Positions 42,226-49,385 of a DNA stretch of 64,000 nucleotides are shown one piece after another (positions within the stretch are counted from its first letter, which is position 1; the number at the start of each line of letters is the position of its first letter). Position numbers and translations under genes: made by a program. The DNA is from Streptomyces sp. NRRL S-350 (lineage in GTDB: Bacteria; Actinomycetota; Actinomycetes; Streptomycetales; Streptomycetaceae): the NCBI RefSeq assembly GCF_000719705.1, contig NZ_JOHO01000032.1:1-64000 (forward strand). The letters run 5' to 3'. The notes under the pieces are model-generated. The model had not been told where the DNA came from. It did no database searches and saw only the letters and a list, made by a program, of their open reading frames with translations.

Positions 42226-42837
42226 GTGATGTCGCCAGAACTAGCGGAGTTGCTGGAAGTGCTGCCTGCCTGTGCCGGAAGCAGTGCCGGAGCCCCGTTG
42301 GATGCTCAGGGCCTTTCGGTGGCCGAGCAGGTCCTAGGTGTAACATTGCCGCCCGACTACAAGGAATTCATGACTGCCTACGGCGGTGGTGAGATCGGCT
42401 CCTTCGTGTGGGTGGCGCGCCCTGCCGGGTCGGTCGACGAGCAGCCGTACAGCCCGTCCTTGGTTGATGTCACCAGGACTTTTCGAGCCGGGCTGGTACG
42501 TTCGCCGGAGCCCGGCAGTGAGAACCTGTCGGCTGACAAAGTACTTCGATGGGGTGGCGATGAGGGTGGCAACGACTATCTGTGGTTGATGGACGGCCCG
42601 AAGCCGGAGGAATGGCCGGTACTGATCCAGCTTCATGGAGGGCCGCTCGTGGCGTGCCGATTCGGCATGGTCGAGTACCTGCGCCGGGCATGTGCGGGAC
42701 TGCACACGGGCGAGTTGGCGGCGCTGAGCCTCGGACCACAGCCCAAGTTCGTGCACTGGCGGGAGTCGTACCGCTTGATGGCTGAGGGCATTGATCCGTG
42801 GACCGGCGAACCCTTCGATCTCGAGGAGTTCGACTGA
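42226..42837 (+). CDS. SUKH (SMI1/KNR4) family immunity protein for the Rhs toxin
   Basis: 203 residues; AGGGAG six bases before the GTG at 42226 (ATG at 42229 is the alternative). SUKH fold signs: SVAEQVLGVTLPPDYKEFMTAYGGGEIGSFVWV near the start (the [LV]P.DY..F...YG.G motif), then LRWGGDEGGNDYLWLMDGPKPEEWPVLIQL and FGMVEYLRRACAG. Begins 17 bases after the toxin stop, the usual position of the cognate immunity gene. SUKH proteins bind and neutralise nuclease toxins, among others. Regional G+C is lower than the genome mean, like the toxin C-terminus. Confidence 0.9.
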   Translation: MMSPELAELLEVLPACAGSSAGAPLDAQGLSVAEQVLGVTLPPDYKEFMTAYGGGEIGSFVWVARPAGSVDEQPYSPSLVDVTRTFRAGLVRSPEPGSENLSADKVLRWGGDEGGNDYLWLMDGPKPEEWPVLIQLHGGPLVACRFGMVEYLRRACAGLHTGELAALSLGPQPKFVHWRESYRLMAEGIDPWTGEPFDLEEFD

Positions 42838-42942
42838 CCTCGGGCCCGCAGCCTCCGCGCCGCCGATGCCGGGAACCTCCAGAACACGGCCCGATCGAGG
42901 CCGGTCCTCTGCTACACCGGGGCCGGGGACAGCAGGAGCAAT

Positions 42943-43312
42943 GGTGGGTTGATCGTCGGCTCCCGGGCTTCGTGCGTAGGACTACGGAGGGAAACGCTGC
43001 GAAACTGGCCGCTGACGAGGACTGCCCTTACCACGTCCACCCCGAGCCTGGCGGGCTGCTCTCCTGGGGTTCCAATCTCAACGCGGACCACTTCTTCTAG
43101 TTCTTCTAGCTGACCGAGGTCGACGACCTGATGCCTGGTTGGTACTGGCGTTCTACCGGAGCCTGGAGGAGTGGGACCGCTTCGACGGCGGCTTCGCGGA
43201 CTTCCTGCTCGCCGTCGTTGGCGGCACCTACATCTACGCGGACGAGGTGGCTCCGTACAATCCCAATGACTCGCTGTGGCGGTTCCAAGGCGACTGCAAT
43301 CAGGTGGAGTAG
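42943..43312 (+). pseudogene. Degraded second SUKH immunity gene
   Basis: The frame to 43100 ends CPYHVHPEPGGLLSWGSNLN, then ADHFF and TAG. Another TAG follows because ttcttctag is duplicated (43092-43109). Downstream, in a shifted frame, AWLVLAFYRSLEEWDRFDGG then FADFLLAVVGGTYIYADEVAPYNPNDSLWRFQGD runs to a TAG at 43310-43312. Together they reconstruct the C-terminal two thirds of a SUKH protein (normal joint: DHFFWLTEG.DP.AW). There are at least two amber codons and one frameshift, and the N-terminal part is not recognisable. It is a relic from an earlier toxin partner. Confidence 0.82.
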
Positions 43313-43322
43313 CAGAAGGCTG

Positions 43323-43907
43323 ATGGCCGGCGCATTCGAAATCAACAGGCTTCTGAAGCTCATGCCCCCGCACGAGGGGGCCGGCGAGTCCGGTGACTGG
43401 GCGGTGGTTGAGCAGGCGTGGGGCTTCCGGTTCCCGCGTGACTACACCGAGTTCATCACCCGGTACGGGCAAGGAGGTATCGAGGACTGCGTCTCCGTGC
43501 TCGGCCCCGACGAGCTGCTGCCGCCGGATGCCCCGCAGCCGGGGATGCGTGGCATGACGGAGGAGGCGCGCTGGCTGTTCGAGGAGGACGGCGAGCCCAC
43601 CGACCAGGTGCGCTGCGCCGAGCAGCTCGTCGCCTGGGGCGGCTCCTCCACGGCCGACACCCTGTGCTGGCTGACGGTTGGGGACGATGCTGACGCGTGG
43701 CCGGTCGTGGTTCTCGGCCGGAACGGCGGCGCGCCGCGGGTCTTCGACATGGGGCTGGTCGAGTTCCTCTACAGGATGCTCACGGCGGAGATCGACCCGT
43801 GCCCCGTCGGCATCACCGATGCCTGGGGCTGCGAGTCCCCTCGCTTCGTCCACTGGCGGCTCGGCCGGCAGAGGTCTCGCGACAGGCTCGACCCGCTGAC
43901 CCGCTGA
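43323..43907 (+). CDS. SUKH (SMI1/KNR4) family protein, probable orphan immunity
   Basis: 194 residues from the ATG at 43323. SUKH features: WAVVEQAWGFRFPRDYTEFITRYGQGGIEDCVSVLG (the FP.DY..F...YG motif), LVAWGGSSTADTLCWLTVGDDADAWPVVVLGR and MGLVEFLYRML. It lies 11 bases after the degraded copy. It differs in sequence from the first immunity protein and so probably neutralises another toxin. Arrays of orphan immunity genes behind Rhs toxins protect against toxins of relatives. Confidence 0.88.
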   Translation: MAGAFEINRLLKLMPPHEGAGESGDWAVVEQAWGFRFPRDYTEFITRYGQGGIEDCVSVLGPDELLPPDAPQPGMRGMTEEARWLFEEDGEPTDQVRCAEQLVAWGGSSTADTLCWLTVGDDADAWPVVVLGRNGGAPRVFDMGLVEFLYRMLTAEIDPCPVGITDAWGCESPRFVHWRLGRQRSRDRLDPLTR

Positions 43908-44302
43908 CCGGCGGACCGAGGAGTTGACACACCATCTCGTCCGGCGGCCGGTGCTCAGAGCCCGGCCGCCGAACAAGACCGCCGCCGCCATCCCGCGACA
44001 AGACCCGGCCTGACCAGTTGGCCTGTTGGGCGTGGTCGCCTTTGACGGCACTCCAAGCTTTCCGGCATCGGCCGAACCCGAAGGCGTTTACGGACACAGG
44101 GGTGGTGACCGGAGTCGCGCCGACGATCGCGTTGTCGACCTCCGGTGCCACGCCCGCGCAGTGCCGGATCCAGGTCGGCGGACACTTTCACCGGAGGAGT
44201 GGGTGGCGTGACCCGGGTCCGGCGGCGAGGAAACTTGAACTTGTTCAAAACTCTTGCGACGATCTGGCCGACAGGACGGCAGGGCCGAGTCCGGGGGGAG
44301 TC
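43908..44302. other. Gene-poor region behind the toxin locus
   Basis: No frame here has recognisable protein similarity and base composition is mixed. It may hold decayed sequence left from toxin/immunity turnover. I see no terminal repeats or transposase remnants good enough to call. A ribosome site and start of the next small gene are at the end. Confidence 0.4.
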
Positions 44303-44530
44303 ATGGGCGTCGTAGTGAGAGCCGAGAACGCGGTGAGGTGGCTCGGCCGTGCCGCCGGCAGATACCTGGCGGCCTGCGCCGTCGGCTGGGCCGGTATCGG
44401 CGCCATGGTCACCCTGCTCAGCGGCCATGCTGCAGATCGGAACGCACTGACCGGAGTGCTGGAGCTGGGCTGGGGGCTCACGGTGATGGTCGGTGGTCCG
44501 ACTGACACCGGCCGGTTACCGCGATCGTGA
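44303..44530 (+). CDS. Small membrane protein ORF, possibly frameshifted
   Basis: 75 residues, ATG after GGGGGGAG. One or two hydrophobic helices: YLAACAVGWAGIGAMVTLLSG and LELGWGLTVMVGG. Near 44500 the frame leaves hydrophobic coding and stops. In another frame a further membrane-like stretch, VTAIVICGPAVFLGLFAGPWPLIGLLLFQVALPAAVG, appears at 44515-44625, so the original gene may have been a three-helix protein split by a one-base change. It includes a rare TTA codon near the end. No family recognised. Confidence 0.4.
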   Translation: MGVVVRAENAVRWLGRAAGRYLAACAVGWAGIGAMVTLLSGHAADRNALTGVLELGWGLTVMVGGPTDTGRLPRS

Positions 44531-44626
44531 TATGCGGGCCCGCCGTGTTTCTAGGCCTTTTTGCCGGACCGTGGCCGCTGATCGGTCTGCTCCTGTTCCA
44601 AGTGGCGTTGCCGGCGGCTGTGGGTC

Positions 44627-44658
44627 GTCCCCGCCCGGCGAGGATGCCGGGCGGGGAC
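44627..44658. terminator. Bidirectional terminator hairpin
   Basis: gtccccgcccggc (44627-44639) and gccgggcggggac (44646-44658) form a perfect 13-bp stem with a six-base loop, lying 9 bases past the stop of the minus-strand gene ending at 44667. Confidence 0.85.
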
Positions 44659-44666
44659 GGGGGAGT

Positions 44667-44942
44667 TCAGGGTCGGCGGGTGGTGATGGTGATCGGGTGG
44701 GCCGTCCAGCCGGTCATGCCGCCGACGTAGAGGGTGGTGCTCCAGAAACCGCCCCGGGCGAGGCAGCGGGCGACGCCCTCGCCGCCGCCGGGGCCGATGC
44801 AGATCCGGATGAAGTCCCGGTGGGCCTCGCGGACGGGCAGGCCGCGGACGTGCTCCCAGAGGACGGGGAGGGCGTGGTCGAGGCTGGGGAAGAGGGCGGG
44901 CGCCATGAGGCCGGTGATCCCGGCCCGGACGACGGCGGTCAC
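44667..44942 (-). CDS. Small protein translationally coupled to the RsbW-like gene
   Basis: 91 residues. The GTG at 44942 overlaps the TGA of the preceding gene (GTGA), a standard sign of translational coupling. The sequence FPSLDHALPVLWEHVRGLPVREAHRDF and YVGGMTGWTAHPITITTRR has no signal peptide or membrane span. No family recognised; small partners of this kind often follow RsbW-like genes in WhiJ-type loci. Confidence 0.6.
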   Translation of the reverse strand: MTAVVRAGITGLMAPALFPSLDHALPVLWEHVRGLPVREAHRDFIRICIGPGGGEGVARCLARGGFWSTTLYVGGMTGWTAHPITITTRRP

Positions 44943-45370
44943 GCGGCAGCCCCCTCGGGGGTGATGCGGCACCAGACGGACTTGCCGACGCCGCCCTCGC
45001 GCGGCGAGCAGCCCCAGCTCCGGGCCAACTCGCGGACGAGGAGCAGCCCCCGGCCGGTCTCGGCGGAAACGGGGACGTCGCGGAGTGTGGGCTTCTCGCT
45101 GTCGGCGTCGTGCACCTCGATGCGCAGGGCGCCGTCCGGGGCGAGGTGGAAGTGGACGTGGATCAGGCGGTCGCGCGGGACACGGGCGTGCTGGACGGCG
45201 TTGGTGACCAGCTCGCTGACGAGCAACTCGCCGGTCGGCAGAAGGAGTTCGCCGACGGGGAAGGGGGCGAGGAAGTCGCGCAGCTCCCGGCGGGCCGCGC
45301 CGGGGGACTTCCGGTGCCGGGGGAGCCGGCAGGCGTGTTCGGCGGGGGAGGGGGAGTCGGTTTCAGGCAT
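44939..45370 (-). CDS. RsbW-like ATP-binding regulatory protein
   Basis: 143 residues from ATG with GGAGG 8 bases upstream. HATPase_c fold: GELLVSELVTNAVQHARVPRDRLIHVHFHL carries the N-box (E-L-V-x-N-A), LRIEVHDADSEKPTLR the DxxxG-like ATP-lid region and ETGRGLLLVRELARSWGCSPREGGVGKSVWCRI the G-box (TGRGL and GKxVW). Such stand-alone anti-sigma-type kinases accompany WhiJ-like regulators in Streptomyces (as in the abaA and whiJ loci), where they affect development. The regulator gene is divergent, 235 bases away. Confidence 0.88.
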   Translation of the reverse strand: MPETDSPSPAEHACRLPRHRKSPGAARRELRDFLAPFPVGELLLPTGELLVSELVTNAVQHARVPRDRLIHVHFHLAPDGALRIEVHDADSEKPTLRDVPVSAETGRGLLLVRELARSWGCSPREGGVGKSVWCRITPEGAAA

Positions 45371-45605
45371 GGCGGGGCCACCTCCGGAGTGTGCGGGGTG
45401 AAGAAGGCTGAGGAAGGCATGGGAATGCCCGGACGATGAGCCCGCCATGATCACGCTGTGTGGCAGTACTCACTACTCCGGGTAGCATGCACCTGTGTGG
45501 GCGCATCCTGCAAGCGGCGCTTCTGCAACGATGCAGAGATGGCTAAGCTGGATTGACGCACCGTCACAAGACGGACTGAGGTCCGTCAGCTGAGAGGACT
45601 TGCGC
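45371..45605. promoter_or_regulatory. Divergent promoter region of the WhiJ-type cluster
   Basis: 235 bases between the RsbW-like and XRE-DUF5753 genes. Composition is moderately A+T-richer (ggcagtactcactactccgg, gagatggctaagctggattg), consistent with two promoters. WhiJ-family proteins usually bind such spacers. No exact boxes assigned. Confidence 0.4.
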
Positions 45606-46460
45606 ATGGCCGCTGAACCGAAGCCGACCGTCCGTGCCCGCCGACTCGGTTCGGAGCTTCGCCGCCTCCGCGAAGCCGTGAACAAGGGGACGGAGGACGC
45701 GGCGCAGGCCCTTGCCTGCTCTCGAGCCAAGATCAGCCGCATAGAGACCGGTGCATCCGGCGTGCGTCGGCTGGACCTCCGGATCCTGCTGGACCTTTAC
45801 GGGGTGACCGGCAGGGAGCGTGATGCTCTCGAGGGGCTGGCGAGGGACAGCAAGAAGCGCGGATGGTGGCACGACTACGGCGACACGATCCCCTCCGCCT
45901 ACGTCGATGTTCTCGGGCTGGAGGACGATGCCCGGTACATCCGCATGTGGCAGACCATGGTCATCCCAGGCTTGTTGCAGACGAAGGGCTATGCCAGGGC
46001 GCTACTGGAAGCCAATCCGGCCGCGGTGCGGCCGGAGCGCATCGATCAGTTGGTCGAGATCCGGATGGAGCGCAAGGAAGTCCTTGCGAAGCCGGATCCG
46101 GCCCGGTTCTGGGCGATCATCTGGGAGCCCGCCCTCAGGTGCCCGGTGGGAGGGGCGGAGGTTCACAGAGAGCAACTGGACCACTTGACGGAGACGGCGC
46201 AGCTTCCCAACGTCACCCTGCAAGTGGTGCCATTGAATGCCGGCGCGACGGCCGGCGCGTGCGGTGCCTTCGTGATGTACGGCTTTTCCGATTCGCCTAC
46301 CGCCGGAGCAGTGTTCCTGGAGACACTGACGAGCAGCCACTATCTGGAGCAGCAGGGCGAACTGGATGGCTACGGGTTGGTCTTCGAGTACTTGCGATCA
46401 ACTGCTCTCAACCCCAAGGAGTCGCTGGATATGATCGCGGCCATCGCTGCGGCGACATGA
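45606..46460 (+). CDS. WhiJ/Scr1-type XRE regulator with DUF5753
   Basis: 284 residues from ATG. HTH at about 10-62: RRLGSELRRLREAVNKGTEDAAQALACSRAKISRIETGASG. DUF5753 from about 95: WHDYGDTIPSAYVDVLGLEDDARYIRMWQTMVIPGLLQTKGYARALL, then ARFWAIIWEPALRCPVGG, EQLDHLTETAQLPNVTLQVVPLNAGATAG and FLETLTSSHYLEQQGELDGYGLVFEYLR. This architecture is one of the largest Streptomyces paralogue families. Members are paired with DUF397 proteins, which bind and modulate them, and influence sporulation and antibiotic production. Two DUF397 genes follow within 300 bases. Which development step this copy affects is unknown. Confidence 0.93.
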   Translation: MAAEPKPTVRARRLGSELRRLREAVNKGTEDAAQALACSRAKISRIETGASGVRRLDLRILLDLYGVTGRERDALEGLARDSKKRGWWHDYGDTIPSAYVDVLGLEDDARYIRMWQTMVIPGLLQTKGYARALLEANPAAVRPERIDQLVEIRMERKEVLAKPDPARFWAIIWEPALRCPVGGAEVHREQLDHLTETAQLPNVTLQVVPLNAGATAGACGAFVMYGFSDSPTAGAVFLETLTSSHYLEQQGELDGYGLVFEYLRSTALNPKESLDMIAAIAAAT

Positions 46461-46487
46461 CGATGAGACCAGAAGAGGTGTGAACAC

Positions 46488-46697
46488 GTGACTGTGCCGG
46501 AGAGTAACGCTCGGGGTTGGTACAAGAGTAGTTACAGTGCCCAGGCGAACGAGTGCGTGGAGACCCGGCAGTCGGTGTCGAGCGATATGGCTGTCCGGGA
46601 CTCGAAGGATCCGAGTGGTCCGACCCTCCGGTTCACCGCGGAGGCTTGGGCCGCCTTCATCGGCGGCATGAAGGCTGGCGAGCTCGCGGACGGGTAG
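46488..46697 (+). CDS. DUF397 protein
   Basis: 69 residues from a GTG with AGAAGAGG upstream. Typical DUF397: WYKSSYSAQANECVETRQSV, MAVRDSKDPSGPTLRFTAEAWAAFIGGMKAGEL (W-x-KSSYS, C-V-E, VRDSKDP.GP.L.F....W..F). The gene starts 28 bases after the WhiJ-like regulator and is the usual small partner of the WhiJ-like regulator, proposed to act as its antagonist. Confidence 0.95.
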   Translation: MTVPESNARGWYKSSYSAQANECVETRQSVSSDMAVRDSKDPSGPTLRFTAEAWAAFIGGMKAGELADG

Positions 46698-46764
46698 ACA
46701 GGTCTCGGCAGGAGTGTTCGGGTGCGGTGGTAGCTGTGCCGCCGTCGGCCATCGGAGGGCGGGC

Positions 46765-47058
46765 ATGCTCGCATCGGACTTCGGCAATGCTCTGTGGCGC
46801 AAGAGCAGTTACAGCGGCCAGGGCGGTGATTGTGTCGCGATCGCCGACTGCGTGCTGGTACCCGGCGCGGGGATCAGCTGGCGCAAGTCGTCCCACTTTG
46901 GCGCGCAGAGCGAATGCGTGGAGATGGCCGGCGGAGTGACCGGTGTCGTGCCGGTGCGGGATTCCAAGGATCCCGAGGGCCCCGTGCTGCTGTTCCCCGC
47001 CGATGCCTGGTCCTCGTTCCTCGCCGGGGTCAAGGGTGGGGAGTTCCCGGTCGGCTGA
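46765..47058 (+). CDS. Fused double DUF397 protein (first half truncated)
   Basis: 97 residues from the ATG at 46765. Residues 10-30 (LWRKSSYSGQGGDCVAIADC) are the first half of a DUF397 domain. Instead of its VRDSKDP half, a second complete domain starts at once: ISWRKSSHFGAQSECVEMAG, then VVPVRDSKDPEGPVLLFPADAWSSFLAGVKGGEF. This is best read as an in-frame deletion between two tandem DUF397 copies. It ends 8 bases before a 21-bp terminator stem that closes the cluster. Confidence 0.88.
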   Translation: MLASDFGNALWRKSSYSGQGGDCVAIADCVLVPGAGISWRKSSHFGAQSECVEMAGGVTGVVPVRDSKDPEGPVLLFPADAWSSFLAGVKGGEFPVG

Positions 47059-47065
47059 CCTGACA

Positions 47066-47111
47066 CCAGGGGTGCCCGGCCCGGCGATCGCGCCGGGCCG
47101 GGCACCCCTGG
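47066..47111 (+). terminator. Very strong terminator of the WhiJ-type cluster
   Basis: A perfect 21-bp stem: 47066-47086 (begins ccaggggtgcccgg) pairs with 47091-47111 (ends ccgggcacccctgg), with a four-base atcg loop. It starts 8 bases after the double DUF397 stop. Confidence 0.95.
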
Positions 47112-47166
47112 TTGCTCGGAGCGCGGACCAAGGGACGCCGCCGGTGCTCACCCGACCGTGGGTGGT

Positions 47167-47718
47167 TCAGCGGGGTGTGGCGGGTGGATTGGTCGGGCCG
47201 ACGGGTATGGCCGGGCCGAGCGGGTGGCAGCCGTCCCAGGAGGCGGCCTGTCCGGGCGGGCAGGAGGCGGGGGCGGGCGGCAAGGTGAGTACCGGCCTGG
47301 GTGGGATGGTCCAGTCGGGTGAGGGCTTGGCGGCGGGGGCCGCCGGCTGTTTCCGGGTGGGCGATGCCGGGGCCGGGGTGGCGGGCGCCGGTGCGGCCGT
47401 GGGGCGGGACCGGGTCGGCTGGGTGGTGACCGGGGCCGCGGGCGTGGCGGTGGCTTCGGTCCCGGCCCCGGCCCCGGGGCTGTCCGTCGTCGGTGCGGCC
47501 GCGGGCGTCTCCGTGGGTGCCGGTGCCGGTGCCGGTGCGTCGGCCGACGGGGAAGCGGAATCGGACGGGGAAGCGGAGGGGGAGGGGCCCGAGGTGGCCG
47601 AGGTGCCGGGCGCCGCCGGGGCCGGCGACCCCGTCAGCAGGAGCGTCCCGCCGATCCCGGCCGCGCCCAGCACGCACACCCCTGCCGCCACGGCGAGGGT
47701 CCGCCGACGCCGCGTCAT
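47167..47718 (-). CDS. Membrane-anchored Pro/Ala/Ser/Thr-rich protein
   Basis: 183 residues from the ATG at 47718 (GAGGA 7 bases upstream; the frame is open for 17 more codons). RRRRTLAVAAGVCVLGAAGIGGTLLLTG is a basic start plus one transmembrane or signal segment. The rest is low complexity (APAPAPAPTETP, SASPSDSASPS) up to a short C-terminal motif PPAPASCPPGQAASWDGCHPLGP with two cysteines. Composition points to an extracytoplasmic, possibly glycosylated stalk. Function unknown. Confidence 0.6.
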   Translation of the reverse strand: MTRRRRTLAVAAGVCVLGAAGIGGTLLLTGSPAPAAPGTSATSGPSPSASPSDSASPSADAPAPAPAPTETPAAAPTTDSPGAGAGTEATATPAAPVTTQPTRSRPTAAPAPATPAPASPTRKQPAAPAAKPSPDWTIPPRPVLTLPPAPASCPPGQAASWDGCHPLGPAIPVGPTNPPATPR

Positions 47719-47951
47719 CCTGTCGTCCTCGACTCTGTCCCCGGGGCCGCCGTCGGCTGTCTTCCGCACTCTTCCTCATCCGTCCGCCATGGTCACGCCT
47801 TTGAGCTGCGCGGATGCTACACGAGGCGTCAGGACCGGCAGGCCCGTAACCCCTACCGATACGTGACTGATTCGCCCGCCACCCCCCGCGCCCTACCGTC
47901 GGAGACGTCAGCAGGAACCACCGGCCACGCCACGAACTTCCAGGAGCAGCC

Positions 47952-48278
47952 ATGACCGCCTACGCGATCGCCCAGGTCCACTCGGTCGAGTTCGGCCCCG
48001 ACATCGTCGAGTACCTGGAGCGCATCGACGCCACCCTCGACCCCTTCGGTGGCCGCTTCGTCGTCCACGGCGGCGCGTACGAGACGGTGGAGGGGCGCTG
48101 GGGTGCGGGCGGCACGATCGTCATCGAGTTCCCGGACCTCGACCGGGCCCGCGCCTGGTGGGACTCGCCCGCCTACCGGGAGATCCTGCCGCTGCGCACC
48201 CGGCACATGACCGCCGACATCATCCTGATCGAGGGCGTGCCGGCCGGTTACCGCGGTGCGGACTCGCTCAAGCACTGA
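47952..48278 (+). CDS. DUF1330 family protein
   Basis: 108 residues; CAGGAG before the ATG. YAIAQVHSVEFGPDIVEYLERIDATLDPFGGRFVVHGG, IVIEFPDLDRARAWWDSPAYREILPLRTRHMTADIILIEGV is the DUF1330 form of the dimeric alpha-beta barrel (x-x-Y-L-x-x-[ID]-x-x-T..GG+F...G; V.FP....A..W..S..Y......R). The fold is shared with antibiotic-biosynthesis monooxygenases; the biochemical role of DUF1330 is unknown. It converges on the NAD-binding protein gene six bases later. Confidence 0.93.
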   Translation: MTAYAIAQVHSVEFGPDIVEYLERIDATLDPFGGRFVVHGGAYETVEGRWGAGGTIVIEFPDLDRARAWWDSPAYREILPLRTRHMTADIILIEGVPAGYRGADSLKH

Positions 48279-48284
48279 CGCCGT

Positions 48285-49238
48285 TCAGGAGGCCTGCCGT
48301 TCGCGCCACCACGCGACGGTTGCCGCGACCTGCTCCTCCAGGGGTGTCGCCCGTACGGTGAACGCCGTCTCGTAGGCGCCGGAGTCCATGACGAACGGGC
48401 GGTCGAACTGGTAGCGGGTCTCGCGCAGTTCGCGCAGCAGCGGGGAGAACAGGCCGGCCGCGTTCAGCAGGACGGGCGGCAGGCGGCGCACCGCGACCGG
48501 GGCGGTGCCGGCCTCGGCGGCCAGGCGCTCGACCATGGCGCGGGCCGACGCGGCGGGGGCGGTGGGCACGTGCCAGGCCCGGCCCCAGGCCCGCTCCTCG
48601 CCCGCGACCTCGGCCAACGCCCGTGCCACGTCCGGCAGGTAGGTCCAGCTGTGCGGGGCGTCCGGGTCGCCGAGCACCGAGACCGGGCGGCCTTTCAGCA
48701 GGCCGGGCATCGCCCGGGAGGCGAGGTGGCCGCCGTCGGTGACGCCGGGGCCGAAGAAGTCGGAGGCGCGCACCTCCACGGCCCGGATCCGCCCGGCCTC
48801 GTGCAGGGCGCGGGCCTGTTCCCAGGCCGCCGCCCGCACCCGTCCTTTGGGGCCGGTCGCGGCGAGCGGCAGGTCCTCGGTCATCGGGCGGTCGGGGTCC
48901 GCCTGGGGCCCGTAGCCGTACAGGTTGCCGAGCATGACGAGTACGGCGCCGCTCTCCTCGGCCGCCGTGCACAGGGAGGACGCGAGGGCGGGCCAGCGTT
49001 CGGACCACTGCGGCAGGGGCGGCGCGGCGCATCCGTGGATGGCGGCGGCGCCGCGCGCGGCCGGGGCCAGCGCCGCGGGGTCGCTCGCGTCGAGGGCGAG
49101 GTGTTCGACGCCGGGGGCGGGCTGCTGCGCAGGGCGTCCGGAGCGGGTGACGACCCGGACCTCCTGGCCCTGTCCGGCCAGCAGGCGGGCGGTGGCGGCC
49201 CCGGCGGGCCCGTGTCCGACGACGAGATGGAAGCTCAC
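48285..49238 (-). CDS. NAD(P)-binding extended SDR (epimerase/dehydratase-like)
   Basis: 317 residues from the GTG at 49238. N-terminal Rossmann motif HLVVGHGPAGAATARLLAGQGQEVRVVTRSG, then GAAAIHGCAAPPLPQWSERWPALASSLCTAAEESGAVLVMLGNLYGYG, where the serine/tyrosine zone of the SDR family is modified (LGNLYGYGP holds Tyr; no YxxxK follows directly). RAVEVRASDFFGPGV and SWTYLPDVARALAEV are the substrate-side blocks of NAD-dependent epimerases. The degenerate catalytic Tyr-Lys pair suggests it may be an atypical SDR with altered or no redox activity. No pathway neighbours. Confidence 0.8.
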   Translation of the reverse strand: MSFHLVVGHGPAGAATARLLAGQGQEVRVVTRSGRPAQQPAPGVEHLALDASDPAALAPAARGAAAIHGCAAPPLPQWSERWPALASSLCTAAEESGAVLVMLGNLYGYGPQADPDRPMTEDLPLAATGPKGRVRAAAWEQARALHEAGRIRAVEVRASDFFGPGVTDGGHLASRAMPGLLKGRPVSVLGDPDAPHSWTYLPDVARALAEVAGEERAWGRAWHVPTAPAASARAMVERLAAEAGTAPVAVRRLPPVLLNAAGLFSPLLRELRETRYQFDRPFVMDSGAYETAFTVRATPLEEQVAATVAWWRERQAS

Positions 49239-49385
49239 CCGCCCCACCCTATCCACGCCCCGGTCGGGGCAAGGCGGCGGCGGGGAGACCCTGTTGAGGG
49301 CCTGCACTTATTAGGTATTTAAATCGTAAAAGAAGATCTATGCTGGCGCGGTTCATGATCCCCGCGCGAAGTAAGGTCTGCTGCA
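49239..49385. promoter_or_regulatory. A+T-rich promoter region of the ALF-repeat protein gene
   Basis: 49300-49345 (acttattaggtatttaaatc, then gtaaaagaagatctatgctgg) is markedly A+T-rich against its surroundings. It supplies several candidate -10 elements (TTTAAA, TATGCT) before the TTG start at 49386. Confidence 0.45.

Noticed and set aside
43908..44302. Possible insertion-sequence remnant behind the immunity genes
   Set aside because: Some translated stretches looked transposase-like at first, but no catalytic motif, inverted repeat or target duplication could be identified.
48285..49238. Assignment as a classical SDR with YxxxK catalysis
   Set aside because: The Rossmann motif is clear but the Tyr-x-x-x-Lys pair is not in the usual form, so only an atypical SDR is claimed.
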